Numbered from the stretch's first letter, positions 17,738 through 26,563 are shown. The stretch is DNA of 64,000 nucleotides from Fodinibius sp. Rm-B-1B1-1 (GCF_038594945.1 NZ_JBCFYD010000001.1:992001-1056000), one strand, 5' to 3'. Numbers and translations: made by a program. Notes: generated from the letters alone by a model not told the origin.

Positions 17738-18688
17738 TTATAGGCTTTGCTCATCTGATTTAACAGCCGGTTGCTTGTCATTCTTAAACAATGTTGCTAC
17801 TGACAGTTCGTACCCCGTGCGTTTAATATAAACGAGGGTAGCCCCCAACATTATTGCCATTCCCAGTAATCCTAATAATCCAGCTTCTGGCCCAAAAGCG
17901 CCGCCGGTCCAGAATTCGGGGCCGCTTTGATGGGTTTTTAAGAGCGTAACTTCAATGGTTTGACCACTGACGGGAAATCCCAAAAAGCCTGCCATTACAA
18001 AATTCCAGCTGAAATGTAATCCCACTGAAAGTCCCAAGCTACCTGTTAAAATGTAGGGCACTGCGAGTATCACACCAGCCAACATAATATTGAATGTGGA
18101 TATAATTGAAGCATTTGGATTGAATATATGCAGCAATCCGAACAGGGAAGAAGTAAGCAAGATGGCAACTATTAGCGCAGTATTTAGCCCTATTGCGGGA
18201 TATGTTATCCCCTCGGTAATATTGAGCAACTGATAGCCGCGGGAAAATAGTTCTTCGTGAAACCCTACCATCAGCATAGACAGAAAAAGGCTGACTATTC
18301 CTACAGCAAAAGGCGTTTTGGATGGTACATTCCACCCAAAATCAGTGATTGTAACCCATCCCAAGGACCACTGAATAGCAAAAACGGTAGAAATGGCAAT
18401 AGCAGCGATCAAGCATCCTGCTAAAAAATCTTTTGTCCATTGTCTGTTAAAGTTAAGTCCGTAATCAAAGAATGAACGGTGGTCGAGCAACTTAGCTGCA
18501 AGCCAGACACTTAGAGTGATCCCGATAAATTGGGGGGCTGTGGTATAAACTCTCAGCGGATTGGTCCAAATCTGTTGGACGCTCAAAATGCCAAAGCCGA
18601 CCAACAAAAACATAAAGATAAACTGAATAAGCAGTCGCCAGCCGGCTCTCAGGCGTTGTTCATCATTATTTATAAAGATGTTGTTCAT
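17738..18688 (-). CDS. CPBP family intramembrane metalloprotease
   Basis: 316 residues with about eight membrane segments. The CPBP (Abi) core is intact: FHEELFSRGYQLL gives the EExxxR motif near residue 150, LLTSSLFGLLHIFNPNAS gives the FxxxH motif, and SVGLHFSWNFV gives the third HxxxN-like motif. The family includes CAAX-type proteases and bacteriocin self-immunity proteins; nothing local points to immunity, since the GG-leader peptide genes are 7.5 kb away. The C-terminal tail (KNDKQPAVKSDEQSL) is cytosolic. A divergent SRAP-like gene starts 89 bp away. Confidence 0.82.
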   Translation of the reverse strand: MNNIFINNDEQRLRAGWRLLIQFIFMFLLVGFGILSVQQIWTNPLRVYTTAPQFIGITLSVWLAAKLLDHRSFFDYGLNFNRQWTKDFLAGCLIAAIAISTVFAIQWSLGWVTITDFGWNVPSKTPFAVGIVSLFLSMLMVGFHEELFSRGYQLLNITEGITYPAIGLNTALIVAILLTSSLFGLLHIFNPNASIISTFNIMLAGVILAVPYILTGSLGLSVGLHFSWNFVMAGFLGFPVSGQTIEVTLLKTHQSGPEFWTGGAFGPEAGLLGLLGMAIMLGATLVYIKRTGYELSVATLFKNDKQPAVKSDEQSL

Positions 18689-18777
18689 AGGAAAAGAAAC
18701 ATTAGCACTTGTATTTCGGTTACCTTAGTATAGAGGCAACACAATCTACATGAAAAGCAGAAAGAAACCATAATTCT

Positions 18778-19452
18778 ATGAGTGATCGTTTTGTTTTGGA
18801 GGCATCGAAACAGGAAGTAGAGCAGCAGTTTAGCGTATCGACGGCGCGCGATGATTTTTTTGAGTCAGATTATAATATTACCCCGGGTTCGCTTGTGCCT
18901 GTTGTTTATGGTGAGGATGGGGGGCGAGAAATCTATAATTTTCGTTGGGGATTGATCCCTCCCAATGCTGATGAAGAGATGGAGGGCAATGAGAATTTTG
19001 CAGTGCCTGTGGAAGAACTGAATGATAATGAATGGTTAACCGAGTGCGTTGAGCAGCGGCGATGCCTTATCCCGGCCAATGGATATTATAAATGGAAGTT
19101 TAGTGAAAAAAAGAGCACGCCATTTTATATTCGCTTACTTTCAAACAATCTTACTGCGATTGGAGGTATTTATTCAGTTTGGAAATCTTCGGCCGGTCGT
19201 GATGTATACTCCTGCGCTTTGTTAACAACCGAAGCAAATATGTTGGTCCAGCCAGTAGATGATCGTATGCCTATTCTTATTCACCCTGACTATTATGAGC
19301 AGTGGTTGTCAGATGATGCGCTTGGTGAAGATCAAATAGCGGACGTTATAAATGGATATGCAATGACTGAGTTTGCAGTAAATCGTGTCTCAGAGGATGT
19401 AAATGATCCCGAGAACAATGGTGCAGAACTCATTCAACCTATTCCAAAGTAA
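18778..19452 (+). CDS. SRAP (YedK/HMCES) fold protein lacking the catalytic residues
   Basis: 224 residues, normal length for the SOS response-associated peptidase family, whose members form a thiazolidine crosslink with abasic sites in single-stranded DNA through Cys2. The scaffold is clear: RFVLEAS at 4-10, NITPGSLVPVV, FRWGLIPPNAD at 55-64, RRCLIPANGYYKW at 94-106, AIGGIYSVW, CALLTTEAN and DDRMPILI at 161-168. The essential residues are changed: position 2 is Ser, not Cys; the glutamate of the family GFYEW motif is K105; the histidine before the DRMP motif is D161; and the NARAE motif is replaced. R4 and the RWG segment, used for DNA contact, remain. It is probably a non-enzymatic ssDNA- or protein-binding relative. 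Single gene, weak start context. Confidence 0.85.
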   Translation: MSDRFVLEASKQEVEQQFSVSTARDDFFESDYNITPGSLVPVVYGEDGGREIYNFRWGLIPPNADEEMEGNENFAVPVEELNDNEWLTECVEQRRCLIPANGYYKWKFSEKKSTPFYIRLLSNNLTAIGGIYSVWKSSAGRDVYSCALLTTEANMLVQPVDDRMPILIHPDYYEQWLSDDALGEDQIADVINGYAMTEFAVNRVSEDVNDPENNGAELIQPIPK

Positions 19453-19462
19453 TAGAATTGTG

Positions 19463-19498
19463 GCGTTATCCTGAACTTGATTCAGAATCTTATGGGAT
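19463..19498. repeat. Degraded copy of the dispersed palindromic repeat
   Basis: The sequence TTATCCTGAACTTGATTCAG resembles the TGCTGAAC..GTTTCAGCA cores of the repeats at 16049 and 42712. It sits in the narrow space between the convergent SRAP-like and MscS-like genes. The second half is only weakly similar. Confidence 0.35.
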
Positions 19499-19504
19499 TC
19501 CCGA

Positions 19505-20398
19505 TTAGGACTCTCCTTCTTTATAGATACGCATAGTAGGATATGCCAGATTGATGTTATCATGTTCACCAAAGCGATCTAAGATGTCCTCCCAGATCGA
19601 CTGGCCCAGGCTACGTCGTCTGCGCGGATTGGAAAGGTGACGAATGGTTAAACAGATTCCACTGTCACGTACATCTGTATAAACTGTAGGGGTGAGATAG
19701 CGGTAGTGAATAAGGTACGATTTTTTGGCGCGTCGGACCTGGTTCTGTGCTTCGGTCACATAGTCTTCTAAATGCTTGTCAGCAATTTCTTGTAATATGG
19801 TTTTGGCTTTTTTCCAATCACTTTCAAAGGTGACGAGCACTTCCAGTTCATTCCAAATGAACTCAAAGTCGCTGGTATAGTTGGCCAGTGAGTCGTCAAA
19901 AACTTTATGGTTGGGGATGTGAACCACCCGTCCCGTGCTTTGGTCGGCATGTACCCAGTTGCCAATTTCTAATACAGTAAACTTGAAAACCCGTATATCA
20001 ATAACATCGCCCTTGGTATCTGCAATTTGGATACGATCTCCTACATCAAACGGTTTACGCCAAAGTAAGAAAATCCAGCCGGCAAAATCGGTGACAGGAC
20101 CGCGCAGGGCAATAGCCAAACCGGCCGAAAGTAATCCCAAAAAGGTAGCAATGGATTGTAATCCTTCGAACCAGATGCGTCCGACTATCAAGAAGCCAAG
20201 AAATACCGCAATGTAGGTAAGGTTTTTTCGCCACTTATACTGGGCTTCATCCTCGGGCAGTTTTCGGTTGATAATTCGAATGGCAATAAGTCGAACAAGC
20301 CATATTAGGAAGATGGCAATGATTGACAGGGTAACCTGATAGGTGAAGCCTGGTGAATTCTGAATGAACTCTTGTACTCTTGCTGGAAAGTTTGGCAC
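19505..20398 (-). CDS. MscS family mechanosensitive ion channel
   Basis: 297 residues: about three membrane segments in the first 110 residues, with a glycine/alanine-rich pore helix (LSAGLAIALRGPVTDFAGW), then the MscS beta domain (WRKPFDVGDRIQIADTKGDVIDIRVF) and a cytosolic alpha/beta part. These channels open under membrane tension and release solutes on osmotic downshift, which suits a salt-adapted organism. The start is GTG at 20398; no ATG occurs near it in frame before the first membrane helix. It converges with the SRAP-like gene. Confidence 0.88.
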   Translation of the reverse strand: MPNFPARVQEFIQNSPGFTYQVTLSIIAIFLIWLVRLIAIRIINRKLPEDEAQYKWRKNLTYIAVFLGFLIVGRIWFEGLQSIATFLGLLSAGLAIALRGPVTDFAGWIFLLWRKPFDVGDRIQIADTKGDVIDIRVFKFTVLEIGNWVHADQSTGRVVHIPNHKVFDDSLANYTSDFEFIWNELEVLVTFESDWKKAKTILQEIADKHLEDYVTEAQNQVRRAKKSYLIHYRYLTPTVYTDVRDSGICLTIRHLSNPRRRRSLGQSIWEDILDRFGEHDNINLAYPTMRIYKEGES

Positions 20399-20548
20399 GA
20401 CTTAATTATTAGATGAAATAATATTCAACTGTTGTGATTGTTATTATAGGTGCATTGGAAGAAAAATTCTATTATATCTTCATTGTAAAGAAACGGAATT
20501 TTGAATAACTTTACGGGTCTGAAAATCACCGTTATATAGATTATACTC

Positions 20549-20944
20549 ATGCTTTATACAATTATACTATCGCTAATTACTATTATCTGCATCCTTTTGG
20601 TAATTGTAATTCTATTGCAGCCGGGGCAAGGACAAGGAATATCCGGTGGTTTGGCAGGAGGTCAGGCAGGCGGACAGGGCCTTGGTGCTCGCCGTACAGC
20701 TGATCTCTTATCGAAATCAACAACGGTACTTGGGGCCGCTCTTCTGGTGCTTTCTGTGCTGGCTAATTTTGCTATTGACCGTGGAGGGTCTGCTGAAAGT
20801 GCTGTTCAACAAAGTGGAGTTGACACTGAACAAACTGATGGCATGGACGCATCGCAAAGTCCATCTGCTGTACCAGAATTACCCCAAAACCAAGGTGGCA
20901 ATAATGGTGGAAGTGATGACGGAGGTTCGGGAGATGGTAACTAA
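20549..20944 (+). CDS. secG: Preprotein translocase subunit SecG
   Basis: 131 residues. It has the SecG layout: membrane helix at about 3-23, the LLQPGQGQGISGGLAGG loop, a basic stretch GARRTADLLSKST, and a second helix ending near 78. SecG assists SecYE/SecA protein export. The C-terminal 50 residues form a Gly/Asp/Ser-rich tail typical of long SecG proteins in Bacteroidota. A terminator follows within 35 bp, so it is probably monocistronic. Confidence 0.93.
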   Translation: MLYTIILSLITIICILLVIVILLQPGQGQGISGGLAGGQAGGQGLGARRTADLLSKSTTVLGAALLVLSVLANFAIDRGGSAESAVQQSGVDTEQTDGMDASQSPSAVPELPQNQGGNNGGSDDGGSGDGN

Positions 20945-20975
20945 TCTTCCAACCCTGATCAGATAATGATTTTCT

Positions 20976-21007
20976 AAGCCCGATCCTGTATAAGGATGGG
21001 GCTTTTT
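20976..21007 (+). terminator. Rho-independent terminator after secG
   Basis: Arms AAGCCC plus ATCC (20976-20986) pair with GGAT plus GGGCTT (20994-21004) and end in a T run. It overlaps the end of the convergent luciferase-like gene region and could also serve the minus strand. Confidence 0.75.
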
Positions 21008-21010
21008 GTA

Positions 21011-22021
21011 TTATTGGTTACGCATGATTTCGGAAAAGAGTTTGTGCGATTTAAGCCGCTGATCGTGATCATAGATATACGTAGCCGTCATAATTTCATC
21101 GGCCTCGGTTTTTTCTATAAAATCGGAGAGCTGCTTTTCTACCGTTTCTTTACTCCCCACAAAAGTATATTTAAGCATTTGTTGGACGGTCATCTTGGTG
21201 CGCAGATTCCAAACAGTATTGATGTCATCCACGGGTGGGGGCATTGGGTTTCGTTCGCCCGTTACCACGGCCATAAACATCTGTTTTAAGGATGTGGACA
21301 GATACTCGGCCTGTTCATCAGTATTGGCTATGATTACATTTATGCAGGGCATGACGTATGGTTTATCGAGTTGGTCAGAAGGTTCAAACTTTTCGCGGTA
21401 GACTTGCAGGGCTGCGTGTAGCTGCTGGGGTGAAAAGTGACTGGCAAAGACGTACGGTAATCCCAGCGCAGCGGCCAAGTGGGCACTGTCGGTACTGGAA
21501 CCTAAAATCCAAATAGGGATTTCTGTACCTTCGCCGGGGATGGCGCGGACACTCGCTGAGCTATTTTCAGCAGAGAGGTATTGCTGCAGCTTTTGTACAT
21601 TTTTGGGAAACTGTTGAACTTGTCGCATACGATCGGGACGAATAGCCTGGGCAGTGGTTTGGTCTGTGCCGGGTGCGCGGCCCAATCCCAGATCAATGCG
21701 ATCACCATAAATAGTGGCCAAGGTCCCGAATTGCTCGGCAATCACGAGGGGAGAGTGGTTCGGCAACATCACGCCACCTGATCCAATGCGAAGATTGTCG
21801 GTAGCTTCAGCCATATGTCCAAGGAGTACAGATGTTGCCGAGCTGGCAATGTTTTCCATGTTGTGATGTTCGGCCATCCAAAAGCGTGTATAACCCAACT
21901 CTTCAACATATTGGGCTAAATCGCGGCTTTTACTAATGGCATCGACGACCGAATCACCTTCAGTAATAACGGCTAAGTCTAATAGGGAATAGTTGATGTC
22001 AGAAAGGGAATTGTTACTCAT
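21011..22021 (-). CDS. LLM-class (luciferase-like) flavin-dependent monooxygenase
   Basis: 336 residues, the size of the MsnO8/YhbW branch of luciferase-like flavoproteins. Typical motifs: [70 protein letters not shown] and [26 protein letters not shown]. They use reduced flavin to oxidise small organics; the substrate is not known for this branch. There is no linked flavin reductase. It is not clearly co-transcribed with the SDR gene, which lies 218 bp upstream on the same strand. Confidence 0.88.
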   Translation of the reverse strand: MSNNSLSDINYSLLDLAVITEGDSVVDAISKSRDLAQYVEELGYTRFWMAEHHNMENIASSATSVLLGHMAEATDNLRIGSGGVMLPNHSPLVIAEQFGTLATIYGDRIDLGLGRAPGTDQTTAQAIRPDRMRQVQQFPKNVQKLQQYLSAENSSASVRAIPGEGTEIPIWILGSSTDSAHLAAALGLPYVFASHFSPQQLHAALQVYREKFEPSDQLDKPYVMPCINVIIANTDEQAEYLSTSLKQMFMAVVTGERNPMPPPVDDINTVWNLRTKMTVQQMLKYTFVGSKETVEKQLSDFIEKTEADEIMTATYIYDHDQRLKSHKLFSEIMRNQ

Positions 22022-22239
22022 ATATTGTTTAAAATTATGCTCGAAAGAATTTTGACCGGGGAACCGCCAAGCTGAAAACAGGAACAGCCGAAACGGGTTA
22101 TGCTACCACTAACGCCCTTTAAAGCATCCTGTAGAATGATAGCGTCAGAACTACTTTCAAATGACTATGGGCACTTATCATTGGTGGCTATAGGGTTCTT
22201 GGGTCGGGTATGTTATCGTTTTCGCTGGATTACCGGGGG

Positions 22240-22842
22240 TTAATCAATATCGATAATTTGTCCGGTAATACATGTTTTAAGGCTTTTGATATATCCGTTG
22301 GCTACGTGCTCCATTTTTGCGGGGGTATGTCCGGGAAAGTAGTCACCCAAGGCTTCGGCGGAGTCTTCAACCAGCGCCGGACTCACTGCGTTGATGCGGA
22401 TACCGTGCTGTATAAATTCACCGTACGATCCAATCACAAATCCATTTACCGCATTGTTGACGGTACTTAGTACTGTTCCCTGTGGAATGGGATCATGTGA
22501 AAGAATACCGGTGGTAAGCGTGATACTGCCGCCTTCATTGAGATAATCAAGTGCAGTAAGGGCTACATTAATCTGTCCCATCATCTTGCTTTTCACTCCT
22601 TCCAGAAAATCGTTATTACTTAATTCATTAAGAGGTTTCATGGGCGCCGATCCGGTAGTAACTATGACGGCATCAATGTTGGCCACTTCTTCAAATAATG
22701 ATGTTATAGCATCGGGATCAGTAATGTCAGTTTGTAAATCGCCGGACGAATGCCCCACTGTGATAAGGTCATCATCGTTTTGTAGTCGTTCAGCGATAAC
22801 CGACCCGATGGTGCCGGTTCCACCAATAAGCAAAATTTTCAT
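22240..22842 (-). CDS. Short-chain dehydrogenase/reductase
   Basis: 200 residues, a short SDR. The dinucleotide-binding loop is GGTGTIGSVIAERL (7-20). The NAG-like position reads VTTGSAP; the catalytic Tyr/Lys motif is not the classic YxxxK: the segment GSITLTTGIL is followed by NNAVNGFVIGSYG, where Asn replaces the tyrosine. The family of short SDRs with this pattern occurs in many bacteria and their substrate is unknown. The C-terminus (KTCITGQIIDID) matches the usual SDR ending TGQ-hydrophobic-D-hydrophobic. Confidence 0.8.
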   Translation of the reverse strand: MKILLIGGTGTIGSVIAERLQNDDDLITVGHSSGDLQTDITDPDAITSLFEEVANIDAVIVTTGSAPMKPLNELSNNDFLEGVKSKMMGQINVALTALDYLNEGGSITLTTGILSHDPIPQGTVLSTVNNAVNGFVIGSYGEFIQHGIRINAVSPALVEDSAEALGDYFPGHTPAKMEHVANGYIKSLKTCITGQIIDID

Positions 22843-23043
22843 AAAAGAGAGAATATTAAGTGTTAGGGTTCCATGATTGATGAAGAAGTGTAAACAAAAA
22901 AGAATGTATTTCCGTTTTAGATTTAATGATAAATTATTGCAATGAAAACGCTATTATTCGCATTGAATCAGAGTAAATAGAAAAGACGTTAAACAGATAT
23001 TATCGCCGATCAAGTAACGATCAGTAAAGCACAACAGGGCACG

Positions 23044-24201
23044 GTGCGGTACTGGCGAATACAGTGGGGAATTATCCTAACCGGTCTCTCCGTATTCGCA
23101 CAGCTGTATTTTTTTCAACCCTTATTACCTGCCTTGGGACGAGTATTTTCCATTTCGCCTGCCATGAGTAGCTTAGCGATTTCCGGTGGTACCGCAGGAA
23201 TGGCAACGGGATTGTTTGTTTTTGCATTTTGGGCAGACCGTTGGCCGCGCAAGCAATTAATGACCGCCTGTATGTTTGGGACTGCTCTATTGACAATGAT
23301 ATCAGCAGGGGCTCCTAACTTTGCGGTGCTTGTGGTCCTCAACTTTGTTAAGGGGATGGTTATTTCTGGGATCTCAGCAGTGGCGTTGGCGTATTTAGCA
23401 GAAGAGATAGATGGCAACGTTTTAGGTTTTATCATCAGTATATATATGAGTGGAAATATTCTTGGTGGTATGTCGGGACGGGTGAGTGCTGGGTTTCTCA
23501 ACGGCTGGCTGGGCTGGCGTTATGCGACGCTCGTAATTGGGATTATTGGTGCAGTGTTTGCAGTTGTCTTTTTGTGGGTGTTACCTAAATCACAATATTT
23601 CCAGTCACAGAAGATACAGATGGGTTATAAGTTTCGACAAATGGCATTGTTTCTACGTCAGCCTATGCTGCTTGCCATGTTTGTGGTTGCGGCGCTACTA
23701 ATGGGTGTATTTGTTAGCACTTACAATTATCTGAATTTTCGATTAGAAGCTCCCCCTTTTTCACTGCCGCACTACCTTATTGCACTGGTTTATGTGATGT
23801 ACACGGTAGGCATTTGGGGTTCCATAGCGGCCGGACGATGGTCTGACTTATATGAATCTACTACTGTTTTAAAAACCTTAATCCTGGCTATTTCGGCCGG
23901 GTTGTTGATGCTTTTATCAACTCATCTATGGATATTTGTTGTGGGACTTGGCGTAGTTACATTTGGATTTTTCGGTGCCCACACGATAGCCAGTCGTATT
24001 GTATCAGAGTTGGTGGACAGTGGAAAAAGTACAGCAACCAGTTTGTACTGGCTTTTTTATTATGTGGGTTCGAGTATTATCGGTACTGGCTCTGGAATAT
24101 TTTTATCGGCTTGGGGATGGGCCGGCTTTATTATTGGATTACTGCTTTTGGGATTAATAGGACTCTTAATCTTGGTCATTGTTAGTAGAAGACATCCTTA
24201 A
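23044..24201 (+). CDS. MFS transporter
   Basis: 385 residues with twelve predicted membrane segments in two halves. The MFS motif A is present in the loop between helices 2 and 3 (FWADRWPRKQLM), and a second RWSDLY-like copy appears in the other half. It resembles drug/metabolite proton antiporters of the YnfM/AraJ type. The start is GTG at 23044 directly before a basic WRIQWG leader. Substrate unknown. It converges with mnmE with only 7 bp between stop codons. Confidence 0.87.
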   Translation: MRYWRIQWGIILTGLSVFAQLYFFQPLLPALGRVFSISPAMSSLAISGGTAGMATGLFVFAFWADRWPRKQLMTACMFGTALLTMISAGAPNFAVLVVLNFVKGMVISGISAVALAYLAEEIDGNVLGFIISIYMSGNILGGMSGRVSAGFLNGWLGWRYATLVIGIIGAVFAVVFLWVLPKSQYFQSQKIQMGYKFRQMALFLRQPMLLAMFVVAALLMGVFVSTYNYLNFRLEAPPFSLPHYLIALVYVMYTVGIWGSIAAGRWSDLYESTTVLKTLILAISAGLLMLLSTHLWIFVVGLGVVTFGFFGAHTIASRIVSELVDSGKSTATSLYWLFYYVGSSIIGTGSGIFLSAWGWAGFIIGLLLLGLIGLLILVIVSRRHP

Positions 24202-24208
24202 AAGAAGG

Positions 24209-25618
24209 TTATTTACCAATACAAAAACGTGAGAAGATGGAATCCAAGATATCTTCGGTTGTAATTTCTCCAGTGATGGTTCCCAGGTCCTTAAGGGCCG
24301 AACGCAAGTCGATGGATAAAAAATCGCCGGTCATTCCCTGGTCAAGTGCGCGAATAGCACTTCGGACATTTTCTTGTGCTTTTTTTAAGGCATCGCGATG
24401 ACGGCTGGAGGTAACCAGAATGCTGGAGGAGTTATATTCCTTGTTTTCCAGCGCTCGTTGTTTCATCAGCTTTTTGAGCGCATCAATTTTTTCGCCCTCC
24501 AGCGCTGATATTTTTAGATCATAATCCATGCGCTCTTCGTCAACATCTATAGCGATGTCATTTTTAGTGCCAATCAGAACAAAGGGAGTATCACCCGCAC
24601 TTTTTTGAAAGTTGGCAATATCTTCGCGCTCCTCCGGAGTGAGCTCACGCGAAAGATCTTTCAGGTAAACTGCCAAATCAGCTTTTTCAAATGCTTCCTG
24701 CGATCGTTTTACCCCTTCGGCCTCGATGACATCTTCGGTTTCACGGAGTCCGGCGGTATCAGTGAGTTTAAATCGCAGCCCGTCGTAGCTCCAGTCCACG
24801 TCAATAGTGTCGCGGGTTGTGCCCGCAATGTCGGTAACAATAGCGCGATCTTTTCCAACCAAGGTATTCAACAACGTGGATTTTCCCGCATTGGGTAGTC
24901 CAATAAAAACCGTGCGCACACCGTGTTTGACCAGTCTACCGGTTTCGTAGGTGGCAAGCAGATCGTCAATCTCCTCATCGAGTTCTTTCAGCAGTCGCTC
25001 CAGTTCTTCTTTGTCGGCGAATTCCACATCTTCTTCCACAAAATCAAGTTCCAGTTCCACCATGGCGGTGGCATCAATAATCTGTTGTCGAAACTGTTTG
25101 ATATGTTCGCCAAGTCGTCCTTCAAGTTGTTGGTGGGCCGAATCCAGTGCTTTCTTACTTTTGGCGTGGATGAGATCAGCAACGGCCTCGGCCTGACTCA
25201 GTTCCATTTTTCCATTCAGGAATGCGCGCTGGGTAAATTCACCGGGTTCTGCTGACTGAACGCCTAAATCCAGCATCGCTTCAAGTACCGCTTGGGTTAC
25301 GAGCACGCCCCCATGACAAGAAATTTCCACCGTCTCTTCGCCGGTATACGATTTTGGAGAATGAAACAGCGTTGCCAGCACTTCATCAACGATGTTACCA
25401 TCCTGATCGATAATTTTTCCAAAGTGCACGGTATGGGAGTCTTGTTTGGTGAGATCTTTTCCTCGAAAAGCTTCGTTTACTTTGTCAATGGCATCTTTAC
25501 CCGATACGCGAATAACGGCAATGCCCCCTTCGCCTACCGGAGTGGCAATAGCTGCAATGGGTTTTTTTTGTGTGATTTCTTTTTGCTGTTTATGGGATGT
25601 GGTTTCTTTCTTTGTCAT
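24209..25618 (-). CDS. mnmE: tRNA modification GTPase MnmE
   Basis: 469 residues. Order of domains: N-terminal tetrahydrofolate-binding domain (IAAIATPVGEGGIAVIRVSG through GEFTQRAFLNGKMELSQAEAVADLI in parts), a helical domain, and an inserted G domain with G1 GLPNAGKST, G2/G3 GTTRDTIDVDW and DTAGLRE, G4 GTKND. The protein ends with the invariant CIGK motif, whose cysteine is needed for activity. MnmE with MnmG adds the carboxymethylaminomethyl group to wobble uridine 34 of certain tRNAs. No mnmG is nearby. Confidence 0.97.
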   Translation of the reverse strand: MTKKETTSHKQQKEITQKKPIAAIATPVGEGGIAVIRVSGKDAIDKVNEAFRGKDLTKQDSHTVHFGKIIDQDGNIVDEVLATLFHSPKSYTGEETVEISCHGGVLVTQAVLEAMLDLGVQSAEPGEFTQRAFLNGKMELSQAEAVADLIHAKSKKALDSAHQQLEGRLGEHIKQFRQQIIDATAMVELELDFVEEDVEFADKEELERLLKELDEEIDDLLATYETGRLVKHGVRTVFIGLPNAGKSTLLNTLVGKDRAIVTDIAGTTRDTIDVDWSYDGLRFKLTDTAGLRETEDVIEAEGVKRSQEAFEKADLAVYLKDLSRELTPEEREDIANFQKSAGDTPFVLIGTKNDIAIDVDEERMDYDLKISALEGEKIDALKKLMKQRALENKEYNSSSILVTSSRHRDALKKAQENVRSAIRALDQGMTGDFLSIDLRSALKDLGTITGEITTEDILDSIFSRFCIGK

Positions 25619-25665
25619 AGTTCCAAATATAAAGCGTTTTGCACCCTATATCATTCAAATAAAAA

Positions 25666-25698
25666 AGCCCTGCCAGAGTCCAAAACTTTGGCAGGGCT
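25666..25698 (-). terminator. Terminator belonging to the decayed POT gene
   Basis: Arms AGCCCTGCCA (25666-25675) and TGGCAGGGCT (25689-25698) form a perfect 10-bp stem. On the minus strand it ends in TTTTTTA. It lies 23 bp downstream of the stop codon of the POT remnant and upstream of mnmE on the same strand, so it separates the two. Confidence 0.8.
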
Positions 25699-25720
25699 AA
25701 CTAACAAAATGTAAGAAGTA

Positions 25721-25855
25721 TTATTTTACATCGCCCATGAGTTTTTGAACAAAAGGACTTGCAATAAGGGCAATAATTCCACCGCCTCCAACAATCATGG
25801 CAACCCACTAGAAGAGGTTGCAAATCAGTTTAATATCTTGGGGTGTTGGCTCCAT
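25721..25855 (-). pseudogene. 3' remnant of a POT-family peptide transporter gene
   Basis: Reading the minus strand, the last 28 codons give IVGGGGIIALIASPF and end in QKLMGDVK, nearly identical in pattern to the C-terminus of the intact POT transporter at 26798 (LVGGGGIIALLAAPP and KRLMGDVE). A TAG interrupts the frame 29 codons before the end, just after NLF, where the intact protein has LFW. Only 45 codons remain; the other 580 or so are missing. The matching terminator downstream shows that a complete gene once ended here. An ATG at 25855 begins the residual frame but is probably coincidental. Confidence 0.75.
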
Positions 25856-26108
25856 AAATTTGTGTTGGAATTGTGAAATGTGAGTTCGATTGTCCGATTA
25901 CTTATGCTCTTTATTGGTAGAGCTATGTTTATGAAGACCACAGTGAGATAAAATTTGGATTTCAAAGCTTATCCAAAAAATAACAAAAGAATGTTGGTGT
26001 AAGAAATATCAAAAAATATAACTCACTGTATTTATTTGTTCAGTAAGCTTCCCATTCTTACTAGATCTCGGTTTAAGACAAAACCAATTTTAATTTGATC
26101 AGATTAAT

Positions 26109-26285
26109 ATGAATAATCTAAAAGAAATAGGCTTGACTGAAATTAATAAAAAACAAAAAAAAATAATTAATGGAGGAGCCCACCCACTAGTTTGGATAGT
26201 AGTAGGTCATGTAGCCATAGAAGCTGCTAATGACTGGGAGGCACATAAAGAGGCTTTCAATGAAGGGTATGAATCAGCTCAATAA
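26109..26285 (+). CDS. Double-glycine-leader peptide 1, bacteriocin-like precursor
   Basis: A 58-residue peptide. The leader MNNLKEIGLTEINKKQKK is followed by IINGG (residues 19-23), a double-glycine cleavage site of the type cut by C39-peptidase ABC transporters. The 35-residue core starts AHPLVWIVVGHVAIEAA and continues with an acidic, amphipathic end (NDWEAHKEAFNEGY). A hydrophobic first half followed by a charged helix fits small class II-type bacteriocins or signalling peptides of Bacteroidota. It shares the start MNNL, and the DNA ATGAATAATCTAAA, with the next peptide gene 21 bp downstream. No C39 transporter, immunity gene or modification enzyme is in the window. The gene starts within AT-rich DNA, lower in GC than its surroundings. 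Confidence 0.7.
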   Translation: MNNLKEIGLTEINKKQKKIINGGAHPLVWIVVGHVAIEAANDWEAHKEAFNEGYESAQ

Positions 26286-26306
26286 CCAAAAATAAAAAAT
26301 ACCACT

Positions 26307-26507
26307 ATGAATAATCTAAATGATGAACTCGATAACCTTAATTTATCGTCTTTAAATAAATCAGAATTGAGTAAAACCTTTGGTGGCGATAAAGTTTCAT
26401 TAGCTGTTTTAAGAGCAATGGGTTATATATGGGGAGGTGTTACTCACGAAACAACAGAAGCTCAAAACTCTCCAATTACAGGTCCAGGCGGAAATAAATA
26501 TATGTAA
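26307..26507 (+). CDS. Double-glycine-leader peptide 2, bacteriocin-like precursor
   Basis: A 66-residue peptide. The leader ends SLNKSELSKTFGG (residues 15-27), with a hydrophobic and acidic spacing (L-x-x-x-E-L-x-x-x-GG) typical of C39-processed leaders. The 39-residue core has a hydrophobic, glycine-rich segment LAVLRAMGYIWGGV and then a polar tail ending GPGGNKYM. It is co-directional with peptide 1, 21 bp apart, and is followed after 27 bp by a terminator, so the two form one small operon. The two-peptide arrangement recalls class IIb bacteriocins, but activity is inference. Its tail motif recurs in the remnant at 26632. Confidence 0.7.
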   Translation: MNNLNDELDNLNLSSLNKSELSKTFGGDKVSLAVLRAMGYIWGGVTHETTEAQNSPITGPGGNKYM

Positions 26508-26534
26508 CTGGACAATTTTATAATCGTAAATTTT

Positions 26535-26563
26535 AAAGCTGCCAAGTACTTGGCAGCTTTTTT
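26535..26563 (+). terminator. Rho-independent terminator after the peptide genes
   Basis: Arms AAAGCTGCCA (26535-26544) and TGGCAGCTTT (26551-26560) form a perfect 10-bp stem with a six-base loop, ending in six T residues (26558-26563). It closes the peptide operon. Confidence 0.88.

Noticed and set aside
17738-18688. CPBP protease as bacteriocin immunity protein
   Set aside because: CPBP proteins sometimes give immunity, but this one is 7.5 kb from the peptide genes with several unrelated genes between.
24605-25255. Long + strand frames inside mnmE
   Set aside because: They are antisense shadows of mnmE, with compositions mirrored from its acidic helices.
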